Part shown: positions 30,835 through 42,684 of the stretch, piece by piece
Numbering within the stretch: position 1 is the first letter of the stretch
Layout of the letters: the number at the start of each line of letters is the position of its first letter
Source: Heloderma charlesbogerti
Taxonomy: Eukaryota > Chordata > Lepidosauria > Squamata > Helodermatidae
DNA: 64,000 bases
Assembly (NCBI GenBank): GCA_026122225.1
Contig: JANEZZ010000739.1
Location: 992,001 to 1,056,000, forward strand
Reading direction: 5' to 3'
Made by a program: the position numbers and the translations under genes
Notes under the pieces: model-generated
Told to the model about the DNA's origin: nothing
Seen by the model: only the letters and a program-made list of their open reading frames with translations
Databases searched by the model: none

Positions 30835-32622
30835 GTTCTGTAGAGGCTAAGATTTATTCTTTGAGAGAGGGAATATCTGATTGAGATCTCATCTCAAGCT
30901 ATGCATGTAGCAGGTGTCCTTTGGCAAAAGCCATTCTTTCTTAACCCTAGGCTTCATTTATTATTTGAAACTAATAATAATAATACTAAGCTTTCTAGGC
31001 TACTGTAAGAGTGCAGCTCTTCTAATATGCTCAGTGTTGCTGTTGTTGTTGTTGGTGTGTGGTGGTGGTTTTATTTAAAAAGTCTTGTCATTCTAGGTTG
31101 GGGAGCTCTTTAATCCCTCGGCATGTTCTGAAGGCACATAAAGCCATCCTGCTGAAGCTACAGGGCTTTGGGTCTAGTCATTTAACAAAAGAAGAGCTGT
31201 AACGTATCAAACCAAGGGCCTACATAGTCCAGCTTTTTGCTCCCATAGTGGCCAACCTTACGCATATCAGAAGCTCATAGGCAGGGCATGAGTACAATAG
31301 CTCACTTTTATGTCATGTTCCCCAGCAACTGACACTTAGAGTCATATTGTTTTGTTTTGTTATCACTGTAAATTGTATAGGAAGGGCTCTGCTGGATCAG
31401 ACCCAAAGATTATCTTGTCCAGAATTCTGCTTCTGCAGTGTCCAACCAGATGCCTATGGGCATGACTGCAATAGAACCATCATGCTTTCATTTCCTAGCA
31501 GCTCATATTCAGAAGCACACTGCCTTTGATGCTAAGGATAAGATATAGCTGTAAAATAGTTCCATCCCACGTGGGACTTTATCCACCTCCAACCCGTTCT
31601 TCCAGATCTAGAACATTTGGTTAGAAACCTCAAATTACATGACACAGAGCCAGACCAATAGACCCATTTATTTTCATGTTAACAAAAATAAGGCAAGACA
31701 GCAAGCAAGGGTACAGTAACACAGTAAACCAAGCTACAAGCTGTCCATCGTGTGCCTCTGTAACTTGCATTGTAAACTGAAGCCCAGGGGGGTCTCTTGC
31801 ACCTTCTACTTGTCCAAGGAATCCCTCTCTGGCCCAGAGCAATGCAGCATCCAACTCCAATGGACGCACCCCTCCCTGGTCTCTTGACAAAGGCTTCAAA
31901 TCCCCCTTACAAGGGCTAGCTGGCCAAGGCAACGAGCTATTCAGCATGTACTCAACCTGCACACCTGAGCCTTGTTAGTAAGGGCCATGGATAGTTGGAA
32001 GGGAGTATTTGGTCCAAGTCCAACAGGACAGAAACTCCTCAAGAGAGAGGGTCCAATCCATTTCCGATCCCATTGCAAATGTCTAGGAGATTACTTGTAA
32101 CACCTAAATGACTTAGGGACTGATTATGTGAAGGACCTCTCCTGACATATTCATTCACCTTAGCATTAAGATCTGTTGTACAGGGTCTCATTGGGGTTCT
32201 GATTGCAGAGTTGTGATTTGCTGAGACATAGCAGAGTGCCTTATTAATCTCATATATGCATTTTTAGTTATTTGTTTGATTTGTGGCCCATCTTCCTACC
32301 AAGAGAATTTCAATCAAGGCAGTGTACCATAAGAGATAAAACCTTAATACAAACTCGCTTAGGCTGTTGAACTCACTGCCAAGGGATAGCAGCCTTCTCC
32401 CCTCTTTGTCCCTTTTTATTCTGACAGGTATGAGGCCTATTGGGCAGTAGAAGCTTCTTTACGATTCCCAAGGCCTTGATGGAATTTTATTGATCATCCC
32501 TCTCTTTTTTAAACTGTTATTTTAAAAAAGGTTTATTCATTCGATTCTTTAAAGAACATACATTCTTTATACACATTCAAGAGGTACACACTCTTCAAAT
32601 ACATACATACATACGTACATAC
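30835..32622. other. V2R gene 2 intron 5, LINE relics and LTR-like segment
   Basis: 30840-31560 and 32100-32530 align with gene 1 intron 5 (15130-15660 and 16680-17290), including old L2-type relics. 31630-32103 is absent from gene 1. It contains, on the minus strand, an AATAAA and a TGTTACAAG start, suggesting a degraded solo LTR. No gene. Confidence 0.45.
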
Positions 32623-33410
32623 TAGGGATGTACGAAAGTCACTTACCTTTTCGAAGGGTGACATTCGTGGTGGGGGGTGGCGCTCTGTACCTCCCCCTGA
32701 AATCCTACCCCAGCTGGCTCCGCTCCGCAGCAACTCTGCAGAGCCGCTGGCCGGGTGCATCCACACGGCAGCTCTGCAGATGCAAATGGCGGCTGGCGTA
32801 GCAGCCACCATTTGTGTCCCTTCACTGAGCCATGACAGGCTATGTAAATATTTACATAGCCTATCATGGCAAAACTGGGGATGCAAATGGTGGCCGCTAT
32901 GCCATTTGCATCCCCGCTTTTGCCCTGATAGCCGACATAAATATTTACATAGCCTATCACTGCTCAGCGAAGGGACGCAAATGCCGTAGCGGCTGCCATT
33001 TGTATCCCCGCTTTTGCCGTGATAGGCTACATAAATATTTACGTAGCCTATCACAGCAAAAGCGGGGATGCAAATGGCAGCTGCTACGCCATTTGCGTCC
33101 CTGCTCTGAGCCGTGATAGGCTACCTAGATACTTACGTAGCCTATCACAGCTTGCCAGGGGCGCAAATAGCGGCCGGCATAGCAGCCGCCATTTGCGGCC
33201 TCAGCCCAGCAGTGGCTGGAGCCACCGGAGCTGGAGCTGCTGCTACTGCCAGAGCCGCCACCGCCAGTGGATCCACCGCTGGAGCCGCAGCCAGGTAGGC
33301 TCCATTTCGCAGGGCTTTCGCGGGGTGGTGTGGCGAGTTGCTCTGTTCCGCCACGGATTCTGGGGGGCTGAATTCTGTGGGATCCATGGCAGAATTCTCT
33401 AACATCCCTA
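32623..33410 (+). mobile_element. Palindromic hAT-like MITE, copy 2
   Basis: 788 bp, TAGGGATGT to ACATCCCTA. The target duplication is gtacatac at the left; at the right gtacgtac is restored once the later solo LTR is discounted (7 of 8). Four AT-type palindromes lie between 32829 and 33150. A perfect donor is at 32641-32649 (minus), and a weaker GTAGGC one near 33290 (plus). Confidence 0.92.
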
Positions 33411-33411
33411 G

Positions 33412-33914
33412 TGTCAGGGTGGACACTGAGCCCATAGAATCCCAGAGTAGTTCTGATGCTGAGGAAGAGCAGTCGCTCCTTCGGGAGAGGAGCGCACTCC
33501 TTTTTTCCCAGGACCAACAGCTGATGGAGCTTCCTCCCACCCACATTCCTAGTTTAGAAAGCAGTCCAGGGAGTGACTCAGCACAAATAGCAGACTGGGG
33601 GGGATGCACGGCGCAGACGCAAAGAGCGGCGCCAAATGGTTCGCGCTCAAAGAACGGTTGCGCCCAAAGGATCCAAGGGAAAAGGGGAGGGATTCTCCCT
33701 AGTCCTTATATTCAGGGGTCTGCCAGTAATTGCCCTTCAAACGGGGACCAACTGTTCTAACTTAGGGCATAGGGATGCTGCTGCTCAGATCTAGTTGCTA
33801 CCTGTAGAGCTGTTAAGTTATAAAAGAAGAATAAAGCTTTGAAAATAATCCCTTTGTCTGTGTCTGGACTTGGCTACTGGATTAGACTGAGAGCCCTCCA
33901 AGGAGCCCTTGACA
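33412..33914 (+). repeat. Solo LTR (503 bp) inserted at the end of MITE copy 2
   Basis: It begins TGTCAGGG and ends CCCTTGACA, with perfect TGTCA/TGACA ends. It is flanked by a 5-bp duplication cctag at 33407-33411 and 33915-33919. An AATAAA at about 33830 fits the polyadenylation signal. There is no internal retroelement, so it is a recombined solo LTR, probably of a Gypsy-type or ERV element. The 140-codon frame across it is not a gene. Confidence 0.88.
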
Positions 33915-33985
33915 CCTAGTACGTACATACATACTTAATGAGTATGTGTTGTAATGGGGTTATCTGTGTACAGTATGCCTCCTAC

Positions 33986-34112
33986 CCTTCCAGTGAGAGA
34001 TCATCCCTTTTGGACACAGAACGCAGTCATAGCAGCAAAATTTCTTCCCCTCCTTCTTTTTCTTGCTGTAGCCGGGATAGCAGTTGCCATTGCACATAGA
34101 CTGGGGCAGCAC
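33986..34112 (-). pseudogene. V2R gene 2 exon 5
   Basis: 127 bp with intact acceptor (gtgcag) and donor (AAGG/GTAGGA) and an open frame: VLPQSMCNGNCYPGYS and KFCCYDCVLCPKGMIS. The exon itself is undamaged but belongs to a broken gene. Confidence 0.9.
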
Positions 34113-34924
34113 CTGCACGGATGCATGGAGAGTGAGTAACAATAAATGCCTATGGGCTTCTCCACATGGAGGCTTTTTATCCCATGATTTTACTTGGGCT
34201 TCTGCTTCCAGATTCTTTCCGTGAGTAAGATTGGTCCTTTACATGCTCCCCCCACTTTCTCTGTGAGTTCTATATATTTCATCATACAGCAAGATGGCGG
34301 TGTTGTTATAATGCCACTTCCTCTTTTCACAGAGAAAATTAGACTGATTGAAAGTGGATCTTTTTGTTAACTCATTATTTCCATTTCAAATTAAGCCGCA
34401 TAAATCCTTGAAAAGCACGAGAGAGGCACTGGAGGTTGATGATGTAAAGGACACTGTGTATCACCTATCTCAGTCACAGGATAAAAGCCCCATGTCGAGA
34501 AGCCCTGTGTCTTGAGAATGCCCATGTTGCAAATTGTGGGTTGTCGACAGTGACTGAGTGATGACATTACAGATGCCCAGCAAATTTCTCCTGAACTCGG
34601 GTTGGAAGATAACTTCAATGGCTTTTATAGCCTGTCACAAGTCATAAGTGAGCTTTACAAACCTAAGAATTCTCTTCCAGCTGAAACTGAGAGAGACAAA
34701 TGACTACCTTTCCTGTCTGATAAATGCTATGCAGAGGCAGGAGCAAGGTCTCTTGTAGGCCAGCCAGTCAAAATCTTTTTCAGCCAAGGATCACCCAGCC
34801 AAGTCTCAAGAGACTCCCTCCCACCAAGGGTCTGTGAGGATGAGATGCTTTGGCAGCCAGGGATCACATGATCTAAGAGAGCGTGCTGGGCATGCCATCC
34901 CCATGGAACTGGGCTTAGGGTGGG
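34113..34924. other. V2R gene 2 intron 4, first part
   Basis: The homologue of 17590-17940. No feature of its own. Confidence 0.5.
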
Positions 34925-35525
34925 GAATCATAGAATCATAGAATAGTAGGGTTGGAAGGGGCCTACAAGGCCATCGAGTCCAACCCCCTGCTCAATGCAG
35001 GAATCCAAGTCAGAGCATCCCTGACAGATGGCTGTCCAGCCTCATCTTGAATGCCTCCAGTGTGGGAGAGCCCACCACCTCCCTAGGTAATTGGTTCCAT
35101 TGTTGTATTGCTCGAACAGTCAGGAAGTTTTTCCTGATGTTCAGCCGGAATCTGGCTTCCTGTAACTTGAGCCCATTATTCCGTGTCCTGCACTCTGGGA
35201 TGATCAAGAAGACATCCTGGCCTTCTTCTCTGTGACAACCTTTCAAGGACTTGAAGAGTGCTATCATTCCCCTCAGTCTTCTCTTCTCAAGGCTAAACAT
35301 GCCCAGTTCTTTCAGTCTCTCCTCATAGGGCTTTGTTTCCAGTCCCCTGATCATCTTTGTTGCCCTCCTCTGAACCCTCTCCAGTTTGTCTGCATCCTTC
35401 TTAAAGTGTGGTGCCCAGAACTGGACACAGTACTCCAGATGAGGCCTAACCAGTGCTGGGTAGAGGGGAACTACTACTTCCCGGGATTTGGAAGCGATGC
35501 TTCTATGAATGCAGCCCAAAAAAGC
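34925..35525 (-). mobile_element. CR1 LINE 3' fragment
   Basis: About 600 bp closely matching the 3' end of the 8.4-11.1 kb CR1: gaatcatagaatcatagaat terminus at 34925, and a frame at 35519-35010 coding the C-terminus ([20 protein letters not shown] to HLSGML). 5'-truncated. Confidence 0.93.
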
Positions 35526-36116
35526 ATTTGCCTATTGGGAAGCAGACAGCAGTGGTAGGAAGATCTTCTTTAATCAAGTCAGCAAAACGAGCAGGGGGGC
35601 TCCCAAATGCAGAAGGGTTGGCTTACCACTTCCCGTTTTCTCCTCCAGAAATCAGTTCATAAAATACAAGATTTTGCGAACTTTCAGCAAGAAAGTGGCT
35701 TAGATGCAGTGGAACCATGAGGGCAGGTCTTTGGGACGGATGTCCAAGGCTCCACTCAGTACATATTACAGAGGACATTAATGATGGGTCTCAAATGCAG
35801 CAGGGCTGGCTTACCACTTTCTGAAAAAAGTGAAGTAACACACTGTGCCATTTAAGAGCGCTCTCCCTCCTGCCTCATAATACCATTATGACCAGAGTTT
35901 GAATTTTCTCACGGTATAGCTATGCTTATGGAAACGTTCAGTCAGAAAATCTCTTCTATTGGACATCTCAGTAAATGACCACGGAAGTGTCTTCGGACAG
36001 CGCTGGCTCTTCAGCTTAGAAACGGGGATGAGCACCGCACCCTAGAGTCGGACACGACTGGTTGGGGACACCTTTACCTTTTTTTATTTACTCAAGCTTC
36101 TGCAGCTGTGACTCAC
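35526..36116. other. V2R gene 2 intron 4 continued, with SINE tail
   Basis: Homologous to gene 1 intron 4 near exon 4. 35975-36085 is the 3' end of a Sauria-type SINE (cttcggacagcgctggctct; agtcggacacgactggttgg). Confidence 0.65.
35975..36085 (+). mobile_element. Truncated Sauria-type SINE
   Basis: Matches 52915-53025 of the complete SINE nearly base for base; the tRNA-related head is missing. Confidence 0.88.
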
Positions 36117-36206
36117 CTGATTAAAGCTTTTATGCCACACAATTTGGTCATCATGAATGGTTAACTCTTTGCCTGGAGCAGCCTGGGGATCCAGTTGTCC
36201 AACTTG
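36117..36206 (-). pseudogene. V2R gene 2 exon 4, 3' half
   Basis: The CAG/GTGAGT donor and the last third of exon 4 (gcctggagcagcctggggat on plus). It stops abruptly at the VGRL point and is followed by an AT-rich tract. The missing 5' half is found inverted at 37249-37402, ending at the same codon. Confidence 0.88.
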
Positions 36207-36214
36207 GAAAACTT

Positions 36215-36325
36215 TCCAATATTATATATTATTTATTAAATATTATATTTTATAATATTATATATTATATATTATAATATTATATATTATAATATTATAT
36301 TTTATACAATATTAATTTATTTCAT
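36215..36325. repeat. AT-rich tract (TATAATAT)n at inversion breakpoint
   Basis: Irregular repeats of attatatattataat directly beside the broken exon. Confidence 0.85.
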
Positions 36326-36329
36326 TTGT

Positions 36330-36770
36330 ATCCTGCCTTTCTATCAAGAAATGGCGTCCAGTGCAGCTTCAATCACAGATAAATAAAAACTTCAATAAAA
36401 CAATAATAAAACAAATACATTGAACACAACTGAAAGCACAACAGTAACACAATGAAATCAGTACCCAACCCAACAGACCCGCTTACACACAAAAAGCCAG
36501 CTTCAATTAAAGGGTATTTTCCAGCTGGTGGAAGGACAGCAGAGAGGGAGCCAACTTGTCTTCCTTGGCAGAGAGTTCAACAGCCTTCTCCAGGCCTTCT
36601 CAGTGGCTGCATCTAGGCTGTGGAAGTCCCTGCCGAGGGACACCATCCTTGTCTCCTCTCTGTCTCAATTCATTTCAACTGTTATTAGGCCTATTGGGAA
36701 GCTGATGGTGTTTTATGCCCCCTGAGTGTTTAATGGAAGTTATTTCCATTAATAATAATTAATAATAATG
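36330..36770 (+). mobile_element. Old LINE repeat, copy of 16830-17260
   Basis: More than 80% alike by eye to the repeat in gene 1 intron 5 (aatggcgtccagtgcagc; agagttcaacagccttctcc). Confidence 0.7.
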
Positions 36771-37248
36771 GACTCCTCCCACCACCACCTGTCAACCCCT
36801 CAAGTCTCATTCCTTGCAAGGAAACTGTGAGGAGTTGAGAGGCTGTGGGGGCAGGAGTCCCATGCCACTCACCAGCTGCTCATTCTCTCCTCTTTTCAAG
36901 GAGAGAATGAGTGCTTGGTGGGCAACTCCTGTCGGCACTGCCTGTCAACCCCTTGTGGTCTCCAGACCGTGAAAGTTTGACAGGAGGTAGAGGCAGGAGT
37001 TGCCCAACAGCCACTTGTTATCTCCTTGCAAGAAGGAGAGATTGAGCGGTTGGCGGGTTGCGCAGGACTCCTGCCCCTGCCACCTTTGAACCCCTCACAG
37101 TCTACTTGCAAGGAAGGAGATCGCGAGGGGTTGACAGGTGGTGGGGGCAGGAGCCCCGTTGCTGCCCGCCTACTGCTTGCTCTCTCCTTGCAAGTAGAAA
37201 GCCCTTTCTGAAGCTCATTTAAAGATCTAGTTGTCTTGTTATTGATAG
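36771..37248. repeat. Inverted-repeat rich segment (ccttgcaaggag type)
   Basis: Several copies of a roughly 110-bp module around gtctccttgcaag and cctgccaccacc occur in alternating orientation. The texture resembles the MITE at 38632-39636, so it is probably a remnant of that family. Confidence 0.45.
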
Positions 37249-37402
37249 CTCCATCACATTCGAAAGAGCATCTTATTCAGTAACAATGCTGGAGACACTG
37301 TGCACTTTGATGGAAATGGAACAGTCGTTGCAGGATTTGATATTACAAACTGGCGGATGTTCCCCAATGGCTCAGTGGTTAGAGCAAAAGTTGGAAGACT
37401 GA
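37249..37402 (+). pseudogene. V2R exon 4, 5' half, inverted
   Basis: Plus-strand copy from the acceptor (attgatag) through RILFSNNAGDTVHFD and [16 protein letters not shown], ending at VGRL. It is complementary in content to the minus-strand 3' half at 36117-36206, which shows an inversion of about 1.2 kb with one breakpoint inside exon 4. Confidence 0.88.
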
Positions 37403-38131
37403 AGACAAGGGGTTGGCGGGTGGTGAGAGGAACTCTAGCGGCCACCATTTTGTGCAAAATGGTAGCTTGGGGTTTTACAGAACTGTAATGTTACCTAAAT
37501 GGTGGCAGTAAAGGTGCCATTTACCCAACATCACTTTCCCGTAAACTCCTGAGCTGCCATTTTGTGGAAAATGGTGGCTCGCTAAGGGGATGGATGGCTG
37601 CGGGGCACTTCTGGACCATGTGAGTGTCCAGCGAACAGGTCTGATAAATGACAGCAGCTCAGTGAGCAGGGTCTCGGTAGCTGAGTGTGGGGAAGTCTTG
37701 GACTCCCACAACATCCCTAATAGAGTCATGCTTAAGCCATAAGGGTGGCTGTCAAACATGTATTGGTGGCCTCATGCCTAGAACATATGAATACATAGCA
37801 AGATGATAAAGGTGACTTGGAGATAACACCTGGACCTCATTTTCTCCTGCAGAAATCAGTTCATGAAATACTTAGAGATTTTTTTGTCCTTTCAGCAGAA
37901 TTAAACCTGGAATGCAAAGGGTGTGTGTCCTCCGCAAACACATTGGGGGCTTATATGCAGCAGTGTCATGAGGGCAGGACACTGTCATCCAGACATCCAG
38001 GCTTCTCTCAGCAGAATGAGCATTGGGCTGCCAAATACAGCATGGTTGGCTTACCACCTTTTGAAGTAAGGGACATGCCAATGAACATGCAGGTTAAAAT
38101 AGTCACACATCAATAGTCAGCTAGGGCTCAC
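37403..38131. other. Second copy of V2R intron 4 end
   Basis: 37830-38131 repeats the intron sequence before exon 4 (also 18660-18820 and 35580-35830), indicating a local duplication. 37403-37800 has inverted repeats of gccattttgtg type, unassigned. Confidence 0.5.
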
Positions 38132-38358
38132 TTGATTAAAGCTTTTATGCCACATGATCTGGTCAGCATTAATGGTTAACTCTTTGCCTGGAGAAGCCTG
38201 GAGAGCCAGTCTTCCAGCTTTTGCTCTAACCACTGAGCCGTTGGGGAACATCCTCCAGTTTGTAACATTAAATCCTGCAACTACTGTTCATTTACATCAA
38301 AGTGCGCAGTGTCTCCAGCATTGTTATTGAATAAGAAGCTCTTTAGAACGTGATGGAG
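38132..38358 (-). pseudogene. V2R gene 2 exon 4, second copy
   Basis: A near-complete exon, 227 bp rather than 228 because of a one-base loss near 38287, so frameshifted. The donor is CAA/GTGAGC and the acceptor catag. Together with its flank it forms an inverted repeat with 37197-37402. Confidence 0.88.
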
Positions 38359-38631
38359 CTATGAATAACGAGACAACTAGATCTTTAAATGAGCTTCAGA
38401 AAAGCCTTTCTATGATGTTTCTTGATTCAATCCATTTTGCCTGAGATAACGAAAGTATTTCAAGCAAATTCCATCACATGGTAACAAACCTCTACTAAGT
38501 TTTTAACAGGTTATTCAGTAATGGTCACCATTTTATAGTCCTTTCAAAACCATCCATTAGTAAATGTTTCCAAAACTAATTAGGACAGAGGCCATAACTT
38601 CATTAGAACACTCACTGTTCATGGTTTTTAC

Positions 38632-39636
38632 TAGGGCTGTGCATGTACCCCCCGATTCAACTCATAAGCTGCCTTGGGGCTTTCGAGGTGGGCACGATTC
38701 AGCTCGGGCTGATTCAGGGCCCCCACGACCTGCCTCGGCCTATGAAGCTGAAGCGGGATTCGGACATCCAAATTCTGCTTAGGCCCCCTCAACAGGCTGT
38801 CCAGCCCCCAGCTTCTTACCTGGGCCCTTGTTCTGTGGTGGGGAGGGGTGCCACCACCAGGGGATCCTCTGCTGATGCTGCTGCCAGCACTGCTGGGGGA
38901 GCCACTGGGGACGGCGCTGCCAGCACTGCTGGGGAAACCATTGCCCATCAGAGTCCACCAACTGCCTGTTCTGCCCTCTTTGCAAGGAGGGAAGAACAGG
39001 TGATTGGCAGGAGGCACTGGCCATCTGTCAAGCATGCATGGCCTCCTTCCCTGCACAGAAGGGGACCACGCAAATTTGACAGGCACGAGGGCAAGAGTCA
39101 CCCTCCAACTGCGCTCTCTCCCTTCCTTGGAAGGAGGGGAGGGTGCCCGGTTGGAGGCCGAGTCCTGCCTATGTTCAAGCCTTCACTGGTTCCTTGGTTG
39201 TGAGGAGCCTGTGAAGGCCTGAGTGAGGCCAGCAGCGGCAGCTTGCAATGAGGCCGAGCTGCTGCTGCCATTGCCACAGGGGGAGCTGCTGCTACCGCCA
39301 GCTCCTAGGCCCTCTGGATGGGCGCTGACAGCCATCTTGTTCTGGGGAAAGGGGGAAGCCATTTTTAATAACAGCTCCTCCCATTCTCTGGAACAAGATG
39401 GCTGTCAGCATGCATCCAGAGGAACAGGTAAGGAGCTGGGGGCTGGGCGGCGGCAGCAGTGGCTGTGGTATGGCGGCCGGGCCTTCGGATCACTCCGAAG
39501 TGCACTGAAGTTATTCGGAGTGATCCAAGCTGCTTTGGGCCGCTTCATGCTCCCTCTGCCTCAACTCGGAGGCAGCCAAAGTGGCCCTCTTCAATTCAGA
39601 GTTCAGGCTTCCTGGCTGAAGCAATGCACAGCCCTA
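38632..39636. mobile_element. hAT-like MITE, second family (TAGGGCTGTGCA ends)
   Basis: 1005 bp with perfect terminal TAGGGCTGTGCA/TGCACAGCCCTA. The target duplication is gtttttac at 38624-38631 against ctttttac at 39637-39644 (7 of 8). The interior is GC-rich with internal inverted repeats (ccttgcaaggaggg; agatggctgtcag and its complement). It has several frames, none with recognisable protein similarity. Confidence 0.85.
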
Positions 39637-42600
39637 CTTTTTACATAGCGTTAGTGTTACTTATGTGGCTATTAATAGTACCAATTTTTATCTACAGTAT
39701 TTAACAAGTAAGTTCTAAGCAAACATTTAGTATAGTCTCTATAGAAACACTCTTTCCTGAAAATACAGCAGTATTTGATGGAATATATATTTTCTTCTGC
39801 ATCATTTATAAGGAAGCTTCACGTATATGAACAGGAACAAAAAAAGTATCTACAAATGTCGTAAACAGATCTGTTTCATTTATTTATAAACATAAACAAC
39901 CCCAATTATTAACAGCCAACAGCAAAAATGAAAGTTATCATTTCAGTGATCAAGTGCTCCCTTGCCTATTCCAGCCCTCTCCTCAAAAGGAATGAGAAAC
40001 TAAAGCTTTTTCTTAGACATTCTTAAGGGACATCCTTAAGTACCATTGACAATCTGCAGGTCACTTAACCCAAGTTATTGTTTCTTCTTTGTGGTCTCTG
40101 TCATTCACATACTGTATATGGGTTATGCACTTGCACAGAACAGTCATTTGGAACATTTTAGAGTGAAATGGAGTTTTAGGCGGAAGTCCCACCCACCTCC
40201 TCTGCACATGGTCCAAGTGTGGCTCTGTCTCACCTGCCTCTCAGTTCCTTTTCATCTGTTGCAGTGATGAGCAGCATCTGGAACTTTCTTTTGCCTCCCT
40301 GCAAATATTCTACAAAAATTCTGCTGTCCCCTCCTGGGACACTGAACAGAGTACTTCTTTCTCTTTTTTGTTCCTTTCCTATCTTCTCTGAGTTTTTCTT
40401 CCTTTTTTCTTCATTGCCCCTTGAGTCACATGGTCTCGAAAGCCTTTTTCAGAAATTTTACTAGCTGTAGCAAGAAGATGCCATTGACTGATCTAACTGC
40501 CTTCTCTGCCTTGGAGAAGAACACTGGGTGGGCTCCTGGGCCCACTGCCAGACCTTTACAAAGCAGGCCAGGAGAAACAGAAGGACACACCTCCATGCCC
40601 TGTTGTGGGAACAAGTCCTCAAGGCAGCAGACACAGCCGCATTGAACCAGCCTCTGCGTCCTGCCTCGGCTTCCATTTGCAAGAAGCCAGCTTTGGCTCT
40701 CTCTCAGCATCTTCCAGTGCACACTATGGAAAGCACTTCAAGGCAACCATTCTCGGCATTGAAAGTACCACTCTCTGCCATACTGACAGCATTGTCCACC
40801 CTCTCAGACCAACAAATCAAGACCGGCCCTTTGGTACCAGCAGTTGAGAACAAACAGGTCAGACAGACCAAGTCCCAAAATAAAGGCTTTGATAACTCCC
40901 AGGTGCCAGGACCGAAAAAGAAAAAAAGATGGCTTGCATGATAGAGTCTGACATTGAACCTGAACCTATGCTGGTTCCAAATCAGCCACCCTCTGTACAG
41001 ATCATGCCTCAAACTCTTATGCAATCACCAATGCCAATCTTACACCCATGGGTCCATAACTCCCCAGATGATATCCTGTGCCTGGGCTCGGTATCAGAAG
41101 GTGAATTCAGAGAATGTTTCTCTCTGGAACCATTCCATAACCTCCCTCAAGACCACCTTCCAAGGAAGTATAGATCCCCTCAGTGCTGACAGACCTCGCC
41201 AGCCTCCTTAGCTTCTCTTGGGGGTTTTCTTCATCATCACTGTGATATGCCATGGGAAAGCCATAGTTGCTGCCACTTCTACAGGTCTCCTTCCCATCAT
41301 TATGAAGACCATTCACCACCAAGACAGAACCATTATGAGTACAGGGAGAGAGACTGCTTGCATCACCATTCCCGTTCCCAACGTTCTCATCCCCTCACTT
41401 TCTAGAATGATCTAAGGCAGCTTCCAACTCTGCAACACCTTCTCACAAAGTAACCAAACCACCTGTTGCTCATTTACTGGAAACTACCATGGTCCCAAGC
41501 TTTAGGAGTTTGCCTCTCACTCTCTGCCCTCCTCTTTTTTCAGAATGTGAAAATGTGTGATCCTGAAAAAATGTGATCCTGAAAAAGCTCCTGGAGCCAT
41601 CAGACTCTTTTCCCACTTCATCTGTCCAGGCCTCAACCTCCTCAACAGATGCCACCCTAGGGGATCAAAATCCTCTCTCCCTGTTGGATGATGCAAGGCC
41701 ATACATGGGATAAATCCTCAGAATGGCAAAATCCCTTGGACTAGAGATTAATGTCCCTCCTGTCCCAATACTGGATCTAGAGCCAACCCACACATGTGAT
41801 TTACCGTGGAGGGAAAACACTTCAGGGTCATACAGAACACATGACATTGTGGCCACCCTGCCGCTTCCCCCTCTAAAACGCACATTTTCTGAAAGTCATT
41901 TTTGTGAGTATTTTACCTTAAATGCAGCTCTTGGGTGCTTCAGCTGCAGTGTGCCCCATTCACCCAAATTAAATCCTGCATGCTGGGTATGCCTAGGGGT
42001 GTGTCTGTGCCTGGCTGTGAGGGACTGGGAGAATAGCCTGCTAGGTCTACTCAGGTGTAAGGAGCAGAGGCGAGAAAGTGAGCCAAAGGGGTGGCGAAGG
42101 GGTGCCATCAGGAGCCACTGTTCTGCCACTGCCTGCCCTCCCCACTGCCCCCTTGAGCAGCCTGCCCTCCTCACCATGTCTATAGCATCTTTCTCCCATT
42201 GCGAAAATTGGACCCCCCCCGCCATAGGGCTGCTTTTCCCATTAGAGGCTCTTGACTCATTCATAGAATGCAGCCTTTTTTCTCTATTCATAAAAGCTCG
42301 GTTTTAATCTTTAATCTTTCGTAATGTACCAGTGGTGGATGAGAGGGGAGAGATGTGGGGTTGAACTATGGGGGCTTAATTCAGTGCTTCCAAACTTCCC
42401 TGAGGGTGGATATGGGGTGGGGAACAAGCCTCTCATTTGCTCAGCAGCATCTCTGTGTTTGATAATGTTCAGCGCAAGTGGCGGGACTCTGCCTACATGA
42501 CCCCAAATTAAGGAGGGTGGATGTGCAGTGTGACCGGTGAAAGCGCATTTTAAGGTACTGTATACTCTGCTTTTCTGGCTATGGGTGTCCCTGACAGACC

Positions 42601-42640
42601 AAAGCCGATTTCATGAAAATCCGCATTAAACATGAAAGCA
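39637..42640. other. Unassigned stretch, possible decayed retrotransposon gag
   Basis: No exon of V2R type. At 40440-41420 a run of short plus-strand frames includes an H/R/S/Y-rich stretch (HHYEDHSPPRQNHYEYRE near 41300) that resembles nucleic-acid-binding gag proteins of vertebrate retrotransposons such as DIRS. The frame is broken several times. Nothing recognisable at 39637-40430 or 41420-42640. Confidence 0.3.
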
Positions 42641-42684
42641 CTTCACATGCCATTGCAATGTAGATCCAACCCTGGTCTTTAAAA

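Noticed and set aside
33338..33760. 140-codon frame near 33.5 kb
   Set aside because: It crosses the border between a MITE and a solo LTR and so cannot be an ancestral gene.
38643..39203. 186-codon frame inside the second-family MITE
   Set aside because: The frame is open because of high GC; overlapping frames on both strands are equally long and no domain is visible.
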